Source: Parahoeflea halophila (GTDB lineage: Bacteria; Pseudomonadota; Alphaproteobacteria; Rhizobiales; Rhizobiaceae). Taken from it: DNA of 64,000 bases. Under the pieces are notes generated by a model that was given only the letters and a program-made list of their open reading frames with translations, had not been told where the DNA came from and did no database searches. Every line of letters starts with the position of its first letter. Within the stretch, counting starts at the first letter, position 1. Below, in pieces: positions 25,594-32,484 of the stretch. Location: the NCBI RefSeq assembly GCF_900220985.1, contig NZ_OCPC01000001.1, positions 536,836-600,835 of the forward strand, given 5' to 3'. The position numbers and the translations under genes are program-made.

Positions 25594-26826
25594 ATGCCGG
25601 AAATGATACTGCAGTATTTCCAGACCAACTCATTCCTTGCGCATGGCTATTGCATGACCTGGCGCGCTGATCTCATAGCCCTTCACGCCATTTCCGATTT
25701 CCTGATTTTTGCCTCCTTTTTCATCATCCCCACAGCCCTCATCTTTCTTCACTACAAGCGGCCAGACCTGGTTCATAGTCGCATCGCGCTGCTGTTTTCC
25801 GCCTTCATCCTGGCTTGCGGCCTCACCCACCTGGTCGGCCTGGTCACGCTGTGGCAACCGATCTACGGCTTCGAAGGCGTACTCAAGGCCGGTACCGCTG
25901 TCGTTTCCGGCCTGACCGCACTCACCGCCTGGATGCTGATGCCCTCGGCTCTGAAGATGCCGAGCGCCTCAACGCTAAAGCTGAAGAATGACGCCCTGGC
26001 ATTGTCAATCAACGGGCAGCGCCAGGCCTATGCCGAACTCGAGCGCGCCAAGTTCGAACTCGATGCGCGCATTCAGGCACGTACGAGGGAATTGCGCGAA
26101 AAGGCCGAAGCCCTTGAGCAGGTCAATACCAGCCTCTCTCAATATGCCCATCTCGCTTCGCACGACCTGCAGGAACCCCTGCGCAAGATGGTGTCCTTCT
26201 CCGAACTCGCCATCGAGGAAGAGGCCTCAGGGGGACCGGAGCTCAAATTCTATCTGACCACGATCAAGCAGTCTGCCAGCCGGGCACGCAATCTCGTCCG
26301 CGATATTCTAAATCATTCAGCGATGGATCAGAGCAAGCCCGACATCCGTCCGCTCTCCTTGAGACAGGAGACCAGGCGCGCGCTTGAAACACACGAACTC
26401 GCGATCCGCGAACGTGACGGCGAAGTTGCCGTCGACATGCCCGATATCGTCGTCATGGCAGATCCGAATTTGGTGTTGCAAATTCTGCAGAACCTGATCG
26501 GCAACGCGATCAAATACACCCCGTCTGATCGCAGGCTCAAGCTGTCAATCGACACGGCAGCCACACATCGGGGCTTTGACTACACAATCGAAGACAACGG
26601 CATCGGGATAGACCCGGCATTCCGGGACAGGATCTTCCAGCCATTCTCTCAGCTTCAACCCGAAAGATACGTGAAGGGTACGGGCATGGGGCTGGCGATT
26701 GTCGACAAGGCGATCCGTCAGCTCGGCTGGAAGATCACGGTCGAGGCCGCGCACCCGCTGGGAACGAGGTTCCGTATCAGTATTCCAGCTTACCAGCTTG
26801 TCCAGGAAGGAGAACTGGTCGAATGA
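25594..26826 (+). CDS. Histidine kinase with an ethylene-receptor (ETR1)-like membrane domain
   Basis: A 410-residue membrane kinase. Three hydrophobic helices come first (residues ~28-110). They match plant ETR1's ethylene- and copper-binding domain: Asp35 in SDFLI, Ile45-Pro46, Ile72, Cys75 and His79 in ACGLTH. The Asp-to-Cys spacing is 40 and the Cys-to-His spacing four, as in ETR1 (Asp25, Cys65, His69). ETR1 Tyr32 is Phe42 here. A coiled coil (~145-185) leads to a HisKA with His190 in SHDLQEPLRKM, phytochrome-like, and a HATPase with DNGIGI and GTGMGLAI. There is no GAF or PAS. ATG 25594 has GAGG six bases before it; GTG 25576 does not. The stop overlaps the next receiver by four bases. 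Ligand inferred, not shown. Confidence 0.85.
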   Translation: MPEMILQYFQTNSFLAHGYCMTWRADLIALHAISDFLIFASFFIIPTALIFLHYKRPDLVHSRIALLFSAFILACGLTHLVGLVTLWQPIYGFEGVLKAGTAVVSGLTALTAWMLMPSALKMPSASTLKLKNDALALSINGQRQAYAELERAKFELDARIQARTRELREKAEALEQVNTSLSQYAHLASHDLQEPLRKMVSFSELAIEEEASGGPELKFYLTTIKQSASRARNLVRDILNHSAMDQSKPDIRPLSLRQETRRALETHELAIRERDGEVAVDMPDIVVMADPNLVLQILQNLIGNAIKYTPSDRRLKLSIDTAATHRGFDYTIEDNGIGIDPAFRDRIFQPFSQLQPERYVKGTGMGLAIVDKAIRQLGWKITVEAAHPLGTRFRISIPAYQLVQEGELVE

Positions 26827-27185
26827 AGAATATCCTGCTGATTGATGACGACGTCATGGAAGAGAAACTGATGCACATATTCCTGACACGCCGTTATGAC
26901 ACCGACTTTGGCCTGACCTATGTCGACAACATCAAGGATGGCATCGACCTGCTTCAAAGCCGAAGTTTCGATGTCGTCTTTGTCGACAGTTATCTGCCTC
27001 CCTACAACGGTGCCCACGAGACCTATCCGATCGTCTCCGCCCATGTCGGTGACGCCAATCTGATCTACATCTCATCCGGGTTCGACACGGCTGGACGAAT
27101 GTCCGCTGTCGATGCCGCCAATTTCCATTTCGTCGACAAACTGGAAATCAAGGACCGGATCATGGAAGGGCTGCTGGAGGCCTGA
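26823..27185 (+). CDS. Second single-domain response regulator
   Basis: A 120-residue receiver without output. Asp8-10, phospho-acceptor Asp55 in FVDSYLPPYNG, Ser84-Ser85 and Lys106 (FVDKLEI) are present, so phosphotransfer is possible. It is distant from the first receiver; its loop after Asp55 is YLPPYNGAHET, not the usual MPxMDG. Its start overlaps the kinase stop by four bases (ATGA), so they are translationally coupled. It may be a phosphate sink or act on another protein. The module ends here, followed by a convergent gcdH. Confidence 0.85.
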   Translation: MKNILLIDDDVMEEKLMHIFLTRRYDTDFGLTYVDNIKDGIDLLQSRSFDVVFVDSYLPPYNGAHETYPIVSAHVGDANLIYISSGFDTAGRMSAVDAANFHFVDKLEIKDRIMEGLLEA

Positions 27186-27306
27186 TCAACCCGGGCTCTG
27201 CGCATCGCCGCACAAAGCGATGGCTTGCGGGAGTGACAGGCACTGCACACGAAAAAGGCGGACCGCCTGGCCCGCCCTGGATTCTTTCGCGACCGGGCTG
27301 GGTCGC

Positions 27307-28521
27307 TCAGAAAAATGCCTGAAGGCCGGTCTGTGCCCGGCCGAGGATCAGCGCGTGCACGTCGTGCGTGCCCTCATAGGTGTTGACGGTTTCAAGGTTC
27401 TGGGCGTGGCGCATGACATGGTACTCGGCCTGGATGCCGTTGCCGCCGTGCATGTCACGGGCCATCCGTGCGATATCGAGCGCCTTGCCGCAATTGTTAC
27501 GCTTGACGATGGAGATCATTTCCGGAGCAAAGCGGCCCTCGTCCATCAACCGTCCGACGCGCAGCGAGCCCTGAAGCCCAAGGGCGATTTCGGTCTGCAT
27601 GTCGGCGAGCTTTTTCTGGAAAAGCTGCATGCCGGCCAGCGGCTTGCCGAACTGGTGCCGGTCCAGGCCATACTGCCTTGCCCGGTGCCAGCAGTCTTCA
27701 GCCGCCCCCATCGCACCCCAGGAAATACCGTAACGGGCCCGGTTGAGGCAGCCGAACGGACCCTTGAGGCCCGACACGTTCGGCAACAGCGCCTCTTCGC
27801 CGACCTCGACATTGTCCATGACGATTTCGCCGGTGATCGAGGCGCGCAGCGAAAGCTTGCCGCCAATCTTCGGCGCTGACAGGCCCTTCATGCCCTTTTC
27901 GAGCACAAAACCGCGGATCTGGTTGTCATGCGCTTCCGACTTGGCCCAGACCACGAAGACGTCGGCGATCGGCGCGTTCGAGATCCACATCTTGGAGCCG
28001 TTGAGCACATAGCCGCCATCGGTCTTCCTGGCGCGGGTTTTCATGCCGCCCGGATCGGAACCGGCATCCGGCTCGGTCAGGCCGAAACAGCCGACCCATT
28101 CGCCGCTTGCCAGCTTTGGCAAATATTTCTGCCGCTGCTCCTCGCTGCCATAGGCCTGGATCGGGTACATCACCAGCGACGACTGTACGCTCATCATCGA
28201 GCGGTAGCCCGAATCGATCCGCTCAACCTCGCGGGCCACCAGCCCGTAGGAGACGTAGCCCGCTTCCGCGCCGCCATACTGTTCCGGCACGGTAACGCCG
28301 AGCAGTCCGGCCTGGCCCATCTCTGAAAAAATCTCGCGGTCAGTGACTTCGTCGAGATAGGCATCCGTCACCCGCGGCATCAGCTTGTCGGCGGCAAAAG
28401 CCTGAGCCGCGTCTGCGATCATCCGCTCTTCCTCTGTCAGCTGATCGTTGATCAGGAACGGATCATCCCACTGAAAGGACGATTTCGGTGATTTGGCCGA
28501 AGCGGCAGGAGATACGGACAT
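27307..28521 (-). CDS. gcdH: Glutaryl-CoA dehydrogenase (acyl-CoA dehydrogenase family)
   Basis: A 404-residue flavoprotein that oxidises and decarboxylates glutaryl-CoA to crotonyl-CoA in lysine and aromatic catabolism. The C-terminal segment [19 protein letters not shown] carries the catalytic Glu and is typical of GcdH. FAD/substrate motifs [14 protein letters not shown] and [20 protein letters not shown] are present. ATG 28521 has GGAG seven bases before it; the frame upstream is not homologous. It stands alone, convergent with the kinase module. Fits a chromosome rich in aromatic degradation. Confidence 0.93.
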   Translation of the reverse strand: MSVSPAASAKSPKSSFQWDDPFLINDQLTEEERMIADAAQAFAADKLMPRVTDAYLDEVTDREIFSEMGQAGLLGVTVPEQYGGAEAGYVSYGLVAREVERIDSGYRSMMSVQSSLVMYPIQAYGSEEQRQKYLPKLASGEWVGCFGLTEPDAGSDPGGMKTRARKTDGGYVLNGSKMWISNAPIADVFVVWAKSEAHDNQIRGFVLEKGMKGLSAPKIGGKLSLRASITGEIVMDNVEVGEEALLPNVSGLKGPFGCLNRARYGISWGAMGAAEDCWHRARQYGLDRHQFGKPLAGMQLFQKKLADMQTEIALGLQGSLRVGRLMDEGRFAPEMISIVKRNNCGKALDIARMARDMHGGNGIQAEYHVMRHAQNLETVNTYEGTHDVHALILGRAQTGLQAFF

Positions 28522-28832
28522 TGCAAAACTCCAATTTGATCCAGACAGGCAAGCCTCCACCCTTCTCAAGGCGGAACCGGGCCATTTGCTTCTTCATACC
28601 ATGGAACGGGCTAGATACTATAGGCTTAAAATAATTTTCGGGGCCAGCGCCGTTTCCAGGGGGCGGCAATTGCCGCAAGGGAGCAAGGGCGTAGGGGCGA
28701 TACGTTCAGTCCGCTTCATACTGCAGGCGCGCTAGATGTCGTTAATTCACAGGTCATTGCTTCACTGCCCGACGCATCACGACACCCAGGGCAAATGACA
28801 TCACGCCGGTTGCCTTAGCCGAAGCCCCAAGG
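28522..28832. other. Intergenic region with a 14-base palindrome
   Basis: About 310 bases without a gene between the gcdH start and the PAS gene stop. It includes an AT-rich patch near 28610-28640, presumably the gcdH promoter, and a perfect 14-base palindrome GCGGCAATTGCCGC at 28663-28676, about 145 bases upstream of the gcdH start. Confidence 0.5.
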
Positions 28833-29288
28833 CTAAAGAACTTCCCAATAGGCAAGCAGCTCCCGCCCCGACTTTCCACTTACTGGCACGGCTATGCGGG
28901 CCATCGAGACTGTCTGCCCGTCATTGCTCCAGGAAGTGGCCTCGTAATAATCCGGGATACCGCTCGAAAGCGTCTGCTGGAATGCAGCGACGACCCGCTT
29001 GATGCTTGCTACAGGCACCGACTGCAGCACCGGGCGGCCCTTGACCGGTGTCTTGAAGGGCCAGTGCCCGGCATGGGCCACGTCACGCCACATCAGCGTC
29101 TTGCCCGCCGCATCCATGCCGATCCGCGCCAGTAGCGGGTAGGTGGAGCTGAGCAAGGTGAGATTAAACTGCGCAGCTTCCGGCAAGCCGCCGCGGCAAT
29201 TTTCGCGCCAGAGAGCGTAAAAGGCATCGATCCGCGAATGAACTCTTGCAGGAAGCAGGAAATCAGACGGTGCGATATGGGTTGTCAT
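28833..29288 (-). CDS. PAS-domain protein (PAS_5-like), 151 residues
   Basis: A small soluble protein that consists of little more than one PAS-like fold. RIDAFYALWRENCRGGLPEAAQFNL begins the domain as in PAS_5 proteins of Rhizobiales, and ATSWSNDGQTVSMARIAVPVS forms the last strands. No enzymatic output. ATG 29288 is the first Met at the homology start, without a clear ribosome-binding site. It is divergent from the AraC regulator with about 115 bases between, including a pair of 21-base-spaced direct repeats, so the two may be regulated together. Confidence 0.65.
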   Translation of the reverse strand: MTTHIAPSDFLLPARVHSRIDAFYALWRENCRGGLPEAAQFNLTLLSSTYPLLARIGMDAAGKTLMWRDVAHAGHWPFKTPVKGRPVLQSVPVASIKRVVAAFQQTLSSGIPDYYEATSWSNDGQTVSMARIAVPVSGKSGRELLAYWEVL

Positions 29289-29372
29289 CAAAATTATGCC
29301 AAGTTCAACACGGTTATTGAAACCAGCATAGCTTTGAACTCGACAGCGATGCATCTCTGGCGTTTACTTCAA

Positions 29373-29401
29373 GCGCCAATCTCTTCACCCTGGGCGCCAA
29401 T
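29373..29401. promoter_or_regulatory. Direct repeats GCGCCAAT, 21 bases apart (possible AraC-type sites)
   Basis: GCGCCAAT occurs at 29373-29380 and again at 29394-29401, exactly two helical turns apart, the spacing typical of AraC-family half-sites. The second copy ends four bases before the AraC gene start, so binding there would also block expression: a possible autoregulation site. The two copies could be chance at this length. Confidence 0.45.
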
Positions 29402-29404
29402 TTC

Positions 29405-30442
29405 ATGATTAGGACTCTCGCAGATCATTTTGAAGTTGCCGCCGGACTGGCCTCCGGCATCAGTCGCTACGCCGCGGGACTGGGCCTCGATGTCGACCCG
29501 ATCGCCCGCGCGTGCGGTCTCGACCCGCAACGTTTTACCAATTTCAACGAGCGCATCAGCCTGGACAGGTTGTGCCGTTACATGGAAGCGCTCGCCCTGA
29601 TAGCAGGTGATGACACTTTTGGCCTGAAATCGGTCGCGGGTTTCGAAAAGGGCTCATCCGGGCCTTTCGGATACGGTTTGATGAATGCGCCAACCGTGCG
29701 TGACTTCCTGATGTTTTTCGGGCGCAACATGAGCAAGGTCAGCGAGACCCGGATCTGCACCCTGGAAATCGGCGCCCGTGCGGCACATTTTGAATGGACC
29801 TACTCCCCGCTGATTTTACACCGTGACCAGTATGTCGACATGGGGCTGGTCCAGGGCTTCAATCTGTTGCGCGTTTTCCTTGGCGACGACATCAACCGGG
29901 TGAAGCTCGAGCTTGAACGCAAGAAGCCGATTAATACAAATTATCACAAACAGTTACTAACTCAGAATGTCAGCTTCAACGCGCCCGTCAACGCCATGAT
30001 CATTCCGGCGGAATTTCTTGGCCGCAACAATCCCGACGCCGACCCGCGGCTGTTCGAGATCATGTCGATGCAGATGGATGCGATGCAAGCCAGCAGGACC
30101 GACATCGCTGATCCGGTCGTCGCCATCAAGCTCCAAGTGGCGGAAAACCTGGCCGACAACACCCCGACGCTGGCCAGTGAAGCCGAGCGTCTGGGGATGA
30201 GCCCGCGCACCTTGCAGCGACGCCTGACCGACGCCGGCACCAGCATGCAGGCAATCATCGATGAATGCCGCAAGGAGATGGCGGAACGGCTGCTGTCGGA
30301 AACCACGCTCACACTGTCCAGCATTAGCTACAAATTGGGCTTTTCCGCTCCCGCCGCCTTTACCCGGTCCGCAATCCGCTGGTTCGGCATGACTCCGAGC
30401 CAGTATCGCAAGGAAAATTTGCGCGGGCGCGAGGCGCGCTGA
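29405..30442 (+). CDS. AraC family transcriptional regulator (Arabinose_bd-like N-terminal domain)
   Basis: A 345-residue regulator with an N-terminal ~200-residue ligand domain (FGPFGYGLMNAPTVRDFL-type pattern; SGPFGYGLMNAPTV here) and a C-terminal pair of HTH motifs: PTLASEAERLGMSPRTLQRRL and SISYKLGFSAPAAFTRSAIRWFGMTPSQYRK. This is the OruR/ArgR-like Arabinose_bd group. There is no obvious ribosome-binding site before ATG 29405, so a leaderless message or later start is possible. It is divergent from the PAS gene. The inducer is unknown. Confidence 0.85.
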   Translation: MIRTLADHFEVAAGLASGISRYAAGLGLDVDPIARACGLDPQRFTNFNERISLDRLCRYMEALALIAGDDTFGLKSVAGFEKGSSGPFGYGLMNAPTVRDFLMFFGRNMSKVSETRICTLEIGARAAHFEWTYSPLILHRDQYVDMGLVQGFNLLRVFLGDDINRVKLELERKKPINTNYHKQLLTQNVSFNAPVNAMIIPAEFLGRNNPDADPRLFEIMSMQMDAMQASRTDIADPVVAIKLQVAENLADNTPTLASEAERLGMSPRTLQRRLTDAGTSMQAIIDECRKEMAERLLSETTLTLSSISYKLGFSAPAAFTRSAIRWFGMTPSQYRKENLRGREAR

Positions 30443-30463
30443 TAATTCAACTTAGTTTCGAGA

Positions 30464-30485
30464 TTACGTGATCTGATTCACGTAA
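30464..30485. promoter_or_regulatory. CRP/FNR-type palindrome
   Basis: TTACGTGA (30464-30471) and TCACGTAA (30478-30485) are exact reverse complements with a 6-base spacer; the core is GTGA-N6-TCAC as in CRP-family sites. It lies 22 bases after the AraC stop and about 160 before the LuxR-type gene. A short TTTT follows at 30490, so a terminator role for the AraC gene is possible instead. Confidence 0.45.
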
Positions 30486-30566
30486 CACTTTTGGCGTGTG
30501 GCGTGAATGCGTCCCGGTGAAAAACGAGGCATAAGCTTCCCATACCAAATATCAGCTGGTGGTTGT

Positions 30567-30600
30567 CGCGGCGAACTTCACGTTTCGCCGCGATTTTATT
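30567..30600 (+). terminator. Rho-independent-type terminator or attenuator before the LuxR-type gene
   Basis: CGCGGCGAA (30567-30575) pairs perfectly with TTCGCCGCG (30584-30592) around an 8-base loop and is followed by ATTTTATT. It lies 125 bases after the AraC stop and only 42 before the LuxR-type ATG. It either ends the AraC message or attenuates a transcript that begins upstream. Confidence 0.65.
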
Positions 30601-30641
30601 GATCCACACAACCGTTGGCCCGCCCATGGAGGGAAACACGC

Positions 30642-30875
30642 ATGAAATTCGGAAACGACCTTGGGTTTCTGCCCTTGACGGGAACTGAGCTGCATTGTCT
30701 GCGGGGTTGCGCCCAGGGACAGTCCGACCAGGAAATTGGTGCGGAGCTTGAATTGACCGCTGGCGAAGTGGCTTCGGTGCTCAACGTCGTCATGCTGAAG
30801 CTGCGTGTTCCCAACCGCCTCGCCGGACTGGCAAAGGCCGGCCGTCTGGGACTGTTTGACAATATAGACGTGTAA
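30642..30875 (+). CDS. Stand-alone LuxR-type HTH protein, 77 residues
   Basis: Almost the whole protein is a LuxR/GerE HTH: LTGTELHCLRGCAQGQSDQE, then IGAELELTAGEVASVLNVVM and LKLRVPNRLAGLAKAGRLGL. It lacks any signal or receiver domain. In the recognition helix the usual TVKxH reads EVASV, so DNA binding may be weak or altered. GGAGGG lies eight bases before ATG 30642. It could be an antagonist or a co-regulator that dimerises with a full-length LuxR protein. Hairpins flank the gene on both sides, so it is probably monocistronic. Confidence 0.7.
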   Translation: MKFGNDLGFLPLTGTELHCLRGCAQGQSDQEIGAELELTAGEVASVLNVVMLKLRVPNRLAGLAKAGRLGLFDNIDV

Positions 30876-30943
30876 TCCGGACGGAGAACCGCAGCTCATC
30901 CACCCTGGGGCGGGGTCCGGATTGGAAGCGCGGTTTTTCCAGG

Positions 30944-30979
30944 ACGCCAGCCGGTGCCATGCGGGGTACCGGCTGGTGT
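30944..30979 (+). terminator. Hairpin after the LuxR-type gene
   Basis: CCAGCCGGT (30947-30955) and ACCGGCTGG (30968-30976) form a perfect 9-bp stem, extended by a G-T wobble and two more pairs, with a 12-base loop. It lies about 70 bases after the stop and between two convergent genes, so it may work in both directions. There is no T-tract. Confidence 0.55.
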
Positions 30980-31035
30980 CACATATGAAGGGGCTTTAAC
31001 CGGAGATTGCTTGCAAGGCCCCGCCGGCTGTCTCG

Positions 31036-31722
31036 CTAAAGCCAGGTGTCATAGTCCGAAACCAGCAGATGTCTTGGCTTCTCGTCCTCGATGATCGTCG
31101 AGAAACGCCCGATCGGTTCCCGGAACACATTGTCGGTCAGATCGTCATTGACGGTCGAGACCTCCCCGATCAGCACATCGCTGCCCTCTCCCCAGAACGC
31201 GTGCCAGACACCTGGCATCAGTGTCACGCTTTCGCCCGGCTCGAGCTTGAGCAGTCCGCCTGCGGACAACTTGCGCTCGATCCCGTCGGTCAGCACCGAA
31301 ACATCAGCCGAAGGGTCAATGGATCCATCCTCCGTCGAGGCAAACAGCTCCAGCACCAGCTTGCCGCCACCCCGGTTGATGATGTCCTCGGCCTTGATGT
31401 TGTGCCTGTGCATCGGCGACAGCTGGTCTTTTCGCGAAATCATGATCTTTTCGGCATAGAGCATCCCCCTGCCCTCGGCGAGATCGGTCGCGGACCCGTT
31501 GCGGACGGTGAACAGGAACAGGCCGAGGTCATCGAAGCAGCCCTGCCCGTAATCGGTAATATCCCAGCCAAGCCGGTTGTCGCGAATGGCAGGCGCATCT
31601 GATCCGGTGCGGTTCCGCAGCTCATCCGGGCTCCAATAGGCAAAGGGGGGCATGACATAGCCAAGAGAGCGTATGAAGCGGTCGCTTTCCTGCAAAATCT
31701 CGTTGATCTGGCTGCGTTCCAT
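31036..31722 (-). CDS. D-lyxose ketol-isomerase family protein
   Basis: A 228-residue cupin-fold sugar isomerase (former DUF1498). The metal-binding segment is SPMHRHNIKAEDIINRGGG (two His and a Glu), with a further His in MPGVWHAFWG. Members interconvert D-lyxose and D-xylulose or D-mannose and D-fructose. ATG 31722 follows GGGAGAGAAC; the frame is open 213 bases further but without homology. It is divergent from the MarR gene, 169 bases away, which may control it. No sugar transporter is adjacent. Confidence 0.85.
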   Translation of the reverse strand: MERSQINEILQESDRFIRSLGYVMPPFAYWSPDELRNRTGSDAPAIRDNRLGWDITDYGQGCFDDLGLFLFTVRNGSATDLAEGRGMLYAEKIMISRKDQLSPMHRHNIKAEDIINRGGGKLVLELFASTEDGSIDPSADVSVLTDGIERKLSAGGLLKLEPGESVTLMPGVWHAFWGEGSDVLIGEVSTVNDDLTDNVFREPIGRFSTIIEDEKPRHLLVSDYDTWL

Positions 31723-31891
31723 GTTCTCTCCCTGTCGCCTGCTCGGTTGTCGCCGCTGAGACTGCCAACGGTTTGGTTGCCACTGAACTAGACCAAGCGC
31801 ATCCGGGTCGCAATTGCACCCGCGGAACTTTCGGGCTATGCGACGCTTCAGAACAGTTACAAACGCAACCATCGCAGGAGTGATACAGGAT

Positions 31892-32362
31892 ATGAACCCG
31901 CCTGAAAGACAGACTGCACAAACCGGCGACGCCAACCGGCTGGCGCTGGAAGGCTTTCTTCCCTACCGGCTCGCCCGGGCAGCCGAGATCATCAGCCGCC
32001 AGTTCGCCACGCTTTACCGCGAGCGCCACGGGCTGACCCGGCCGGAATGGCGAACCCTGGCGACCATCGGCCAGTTCGACCGGATCACCGCCACCGAGAT
32101 CGGCGCCCATTCCTCAATGCACAAGACCAAGGTCAGCCGCGCCATCCGTGCGCTCGAGGAGCGCAACTGGATCACACGTCAGGTCGATGACATCGACCGC
32201 CGGATCGAGCACATCGAACTCACCCGCGAAGGCCGCACGCACTACCGGGATCTGGTCACCCTCGCCCACAGCTATGAGGCCAAGTTGGTGGAAGCACTGG
32301 GGCAATCCGGCATCGATCAGCTCGAAGCGGGCATCGCCGCGATCGAACGCAAGCACACCTGA
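31892..32362 (+). CDS. MarR family transcriptional regulator
   Basis: A 156-residue winged-helix dimer. The HTH is ITATEIGAHSSMHKTKVSRAIRALEERNWI and the wing contains VDDIDRRIEHIELTREGR (DxRxxxxxLT pattern). MarR proteins usually repress neighbouring genes and respond to small aromatic acids. ATG 31892 is chosen from the protein start PPERQTAQTG; an upstream in-frame ATG at 31814 is less likely. The divergent isomerase is the most likely target. Confidence 0.87.
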   Translation: MNPPERQTAQTGDANRLALEGFLPYRLARAAEIISRQFATLYRERHGLTRPEWRTLATIGQFDRITATEIGAHSSMHKTKVSRAIRALEERNWITRQVDDIDRRIEHIELTREGRTHYRDLVTLAHSYEAKLVEALGQSGIDQLEAGIAAIERKHT

Positions 32363-32433
32363 AACGCGTCAGCCGGACGATAGAACGTTTTGGCGAGAAC
32401 CGAGCGGCCACCATGCGCCATTTCCGTATTGTG

Positions 32434-32484
32434 GCGCAATTCCGGACGCAAAACCGGTTCCCGCTTTTGCCGAGATGGCTCTAG
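32434..32484. repeat. Rhizobial-type intergenic repeat, copy 1
   Basis: GCGCAATTCCGGACGCAAAA (32434-32453) runs on through CCGGTTCCCGCTTTTGCCGA to GGCTCTAG at 32477-32484. The arrangement resembles an intergenic element I recall as common in Rhizobiales. AAACCGGTTCC with GGCTCTAG 26 bases on recurs at 54160-54192. It abuts the gnd stop codon. Confidence 0.5.

Noticed and set aside
31723-31935. N-terminal extension of the D-lyxose isomerase frame
   Set aside because: It is Cys/Arg-rich, lacks family similarity and faces the MarR gene; ATG 31722 has a good ribosome-binding site.
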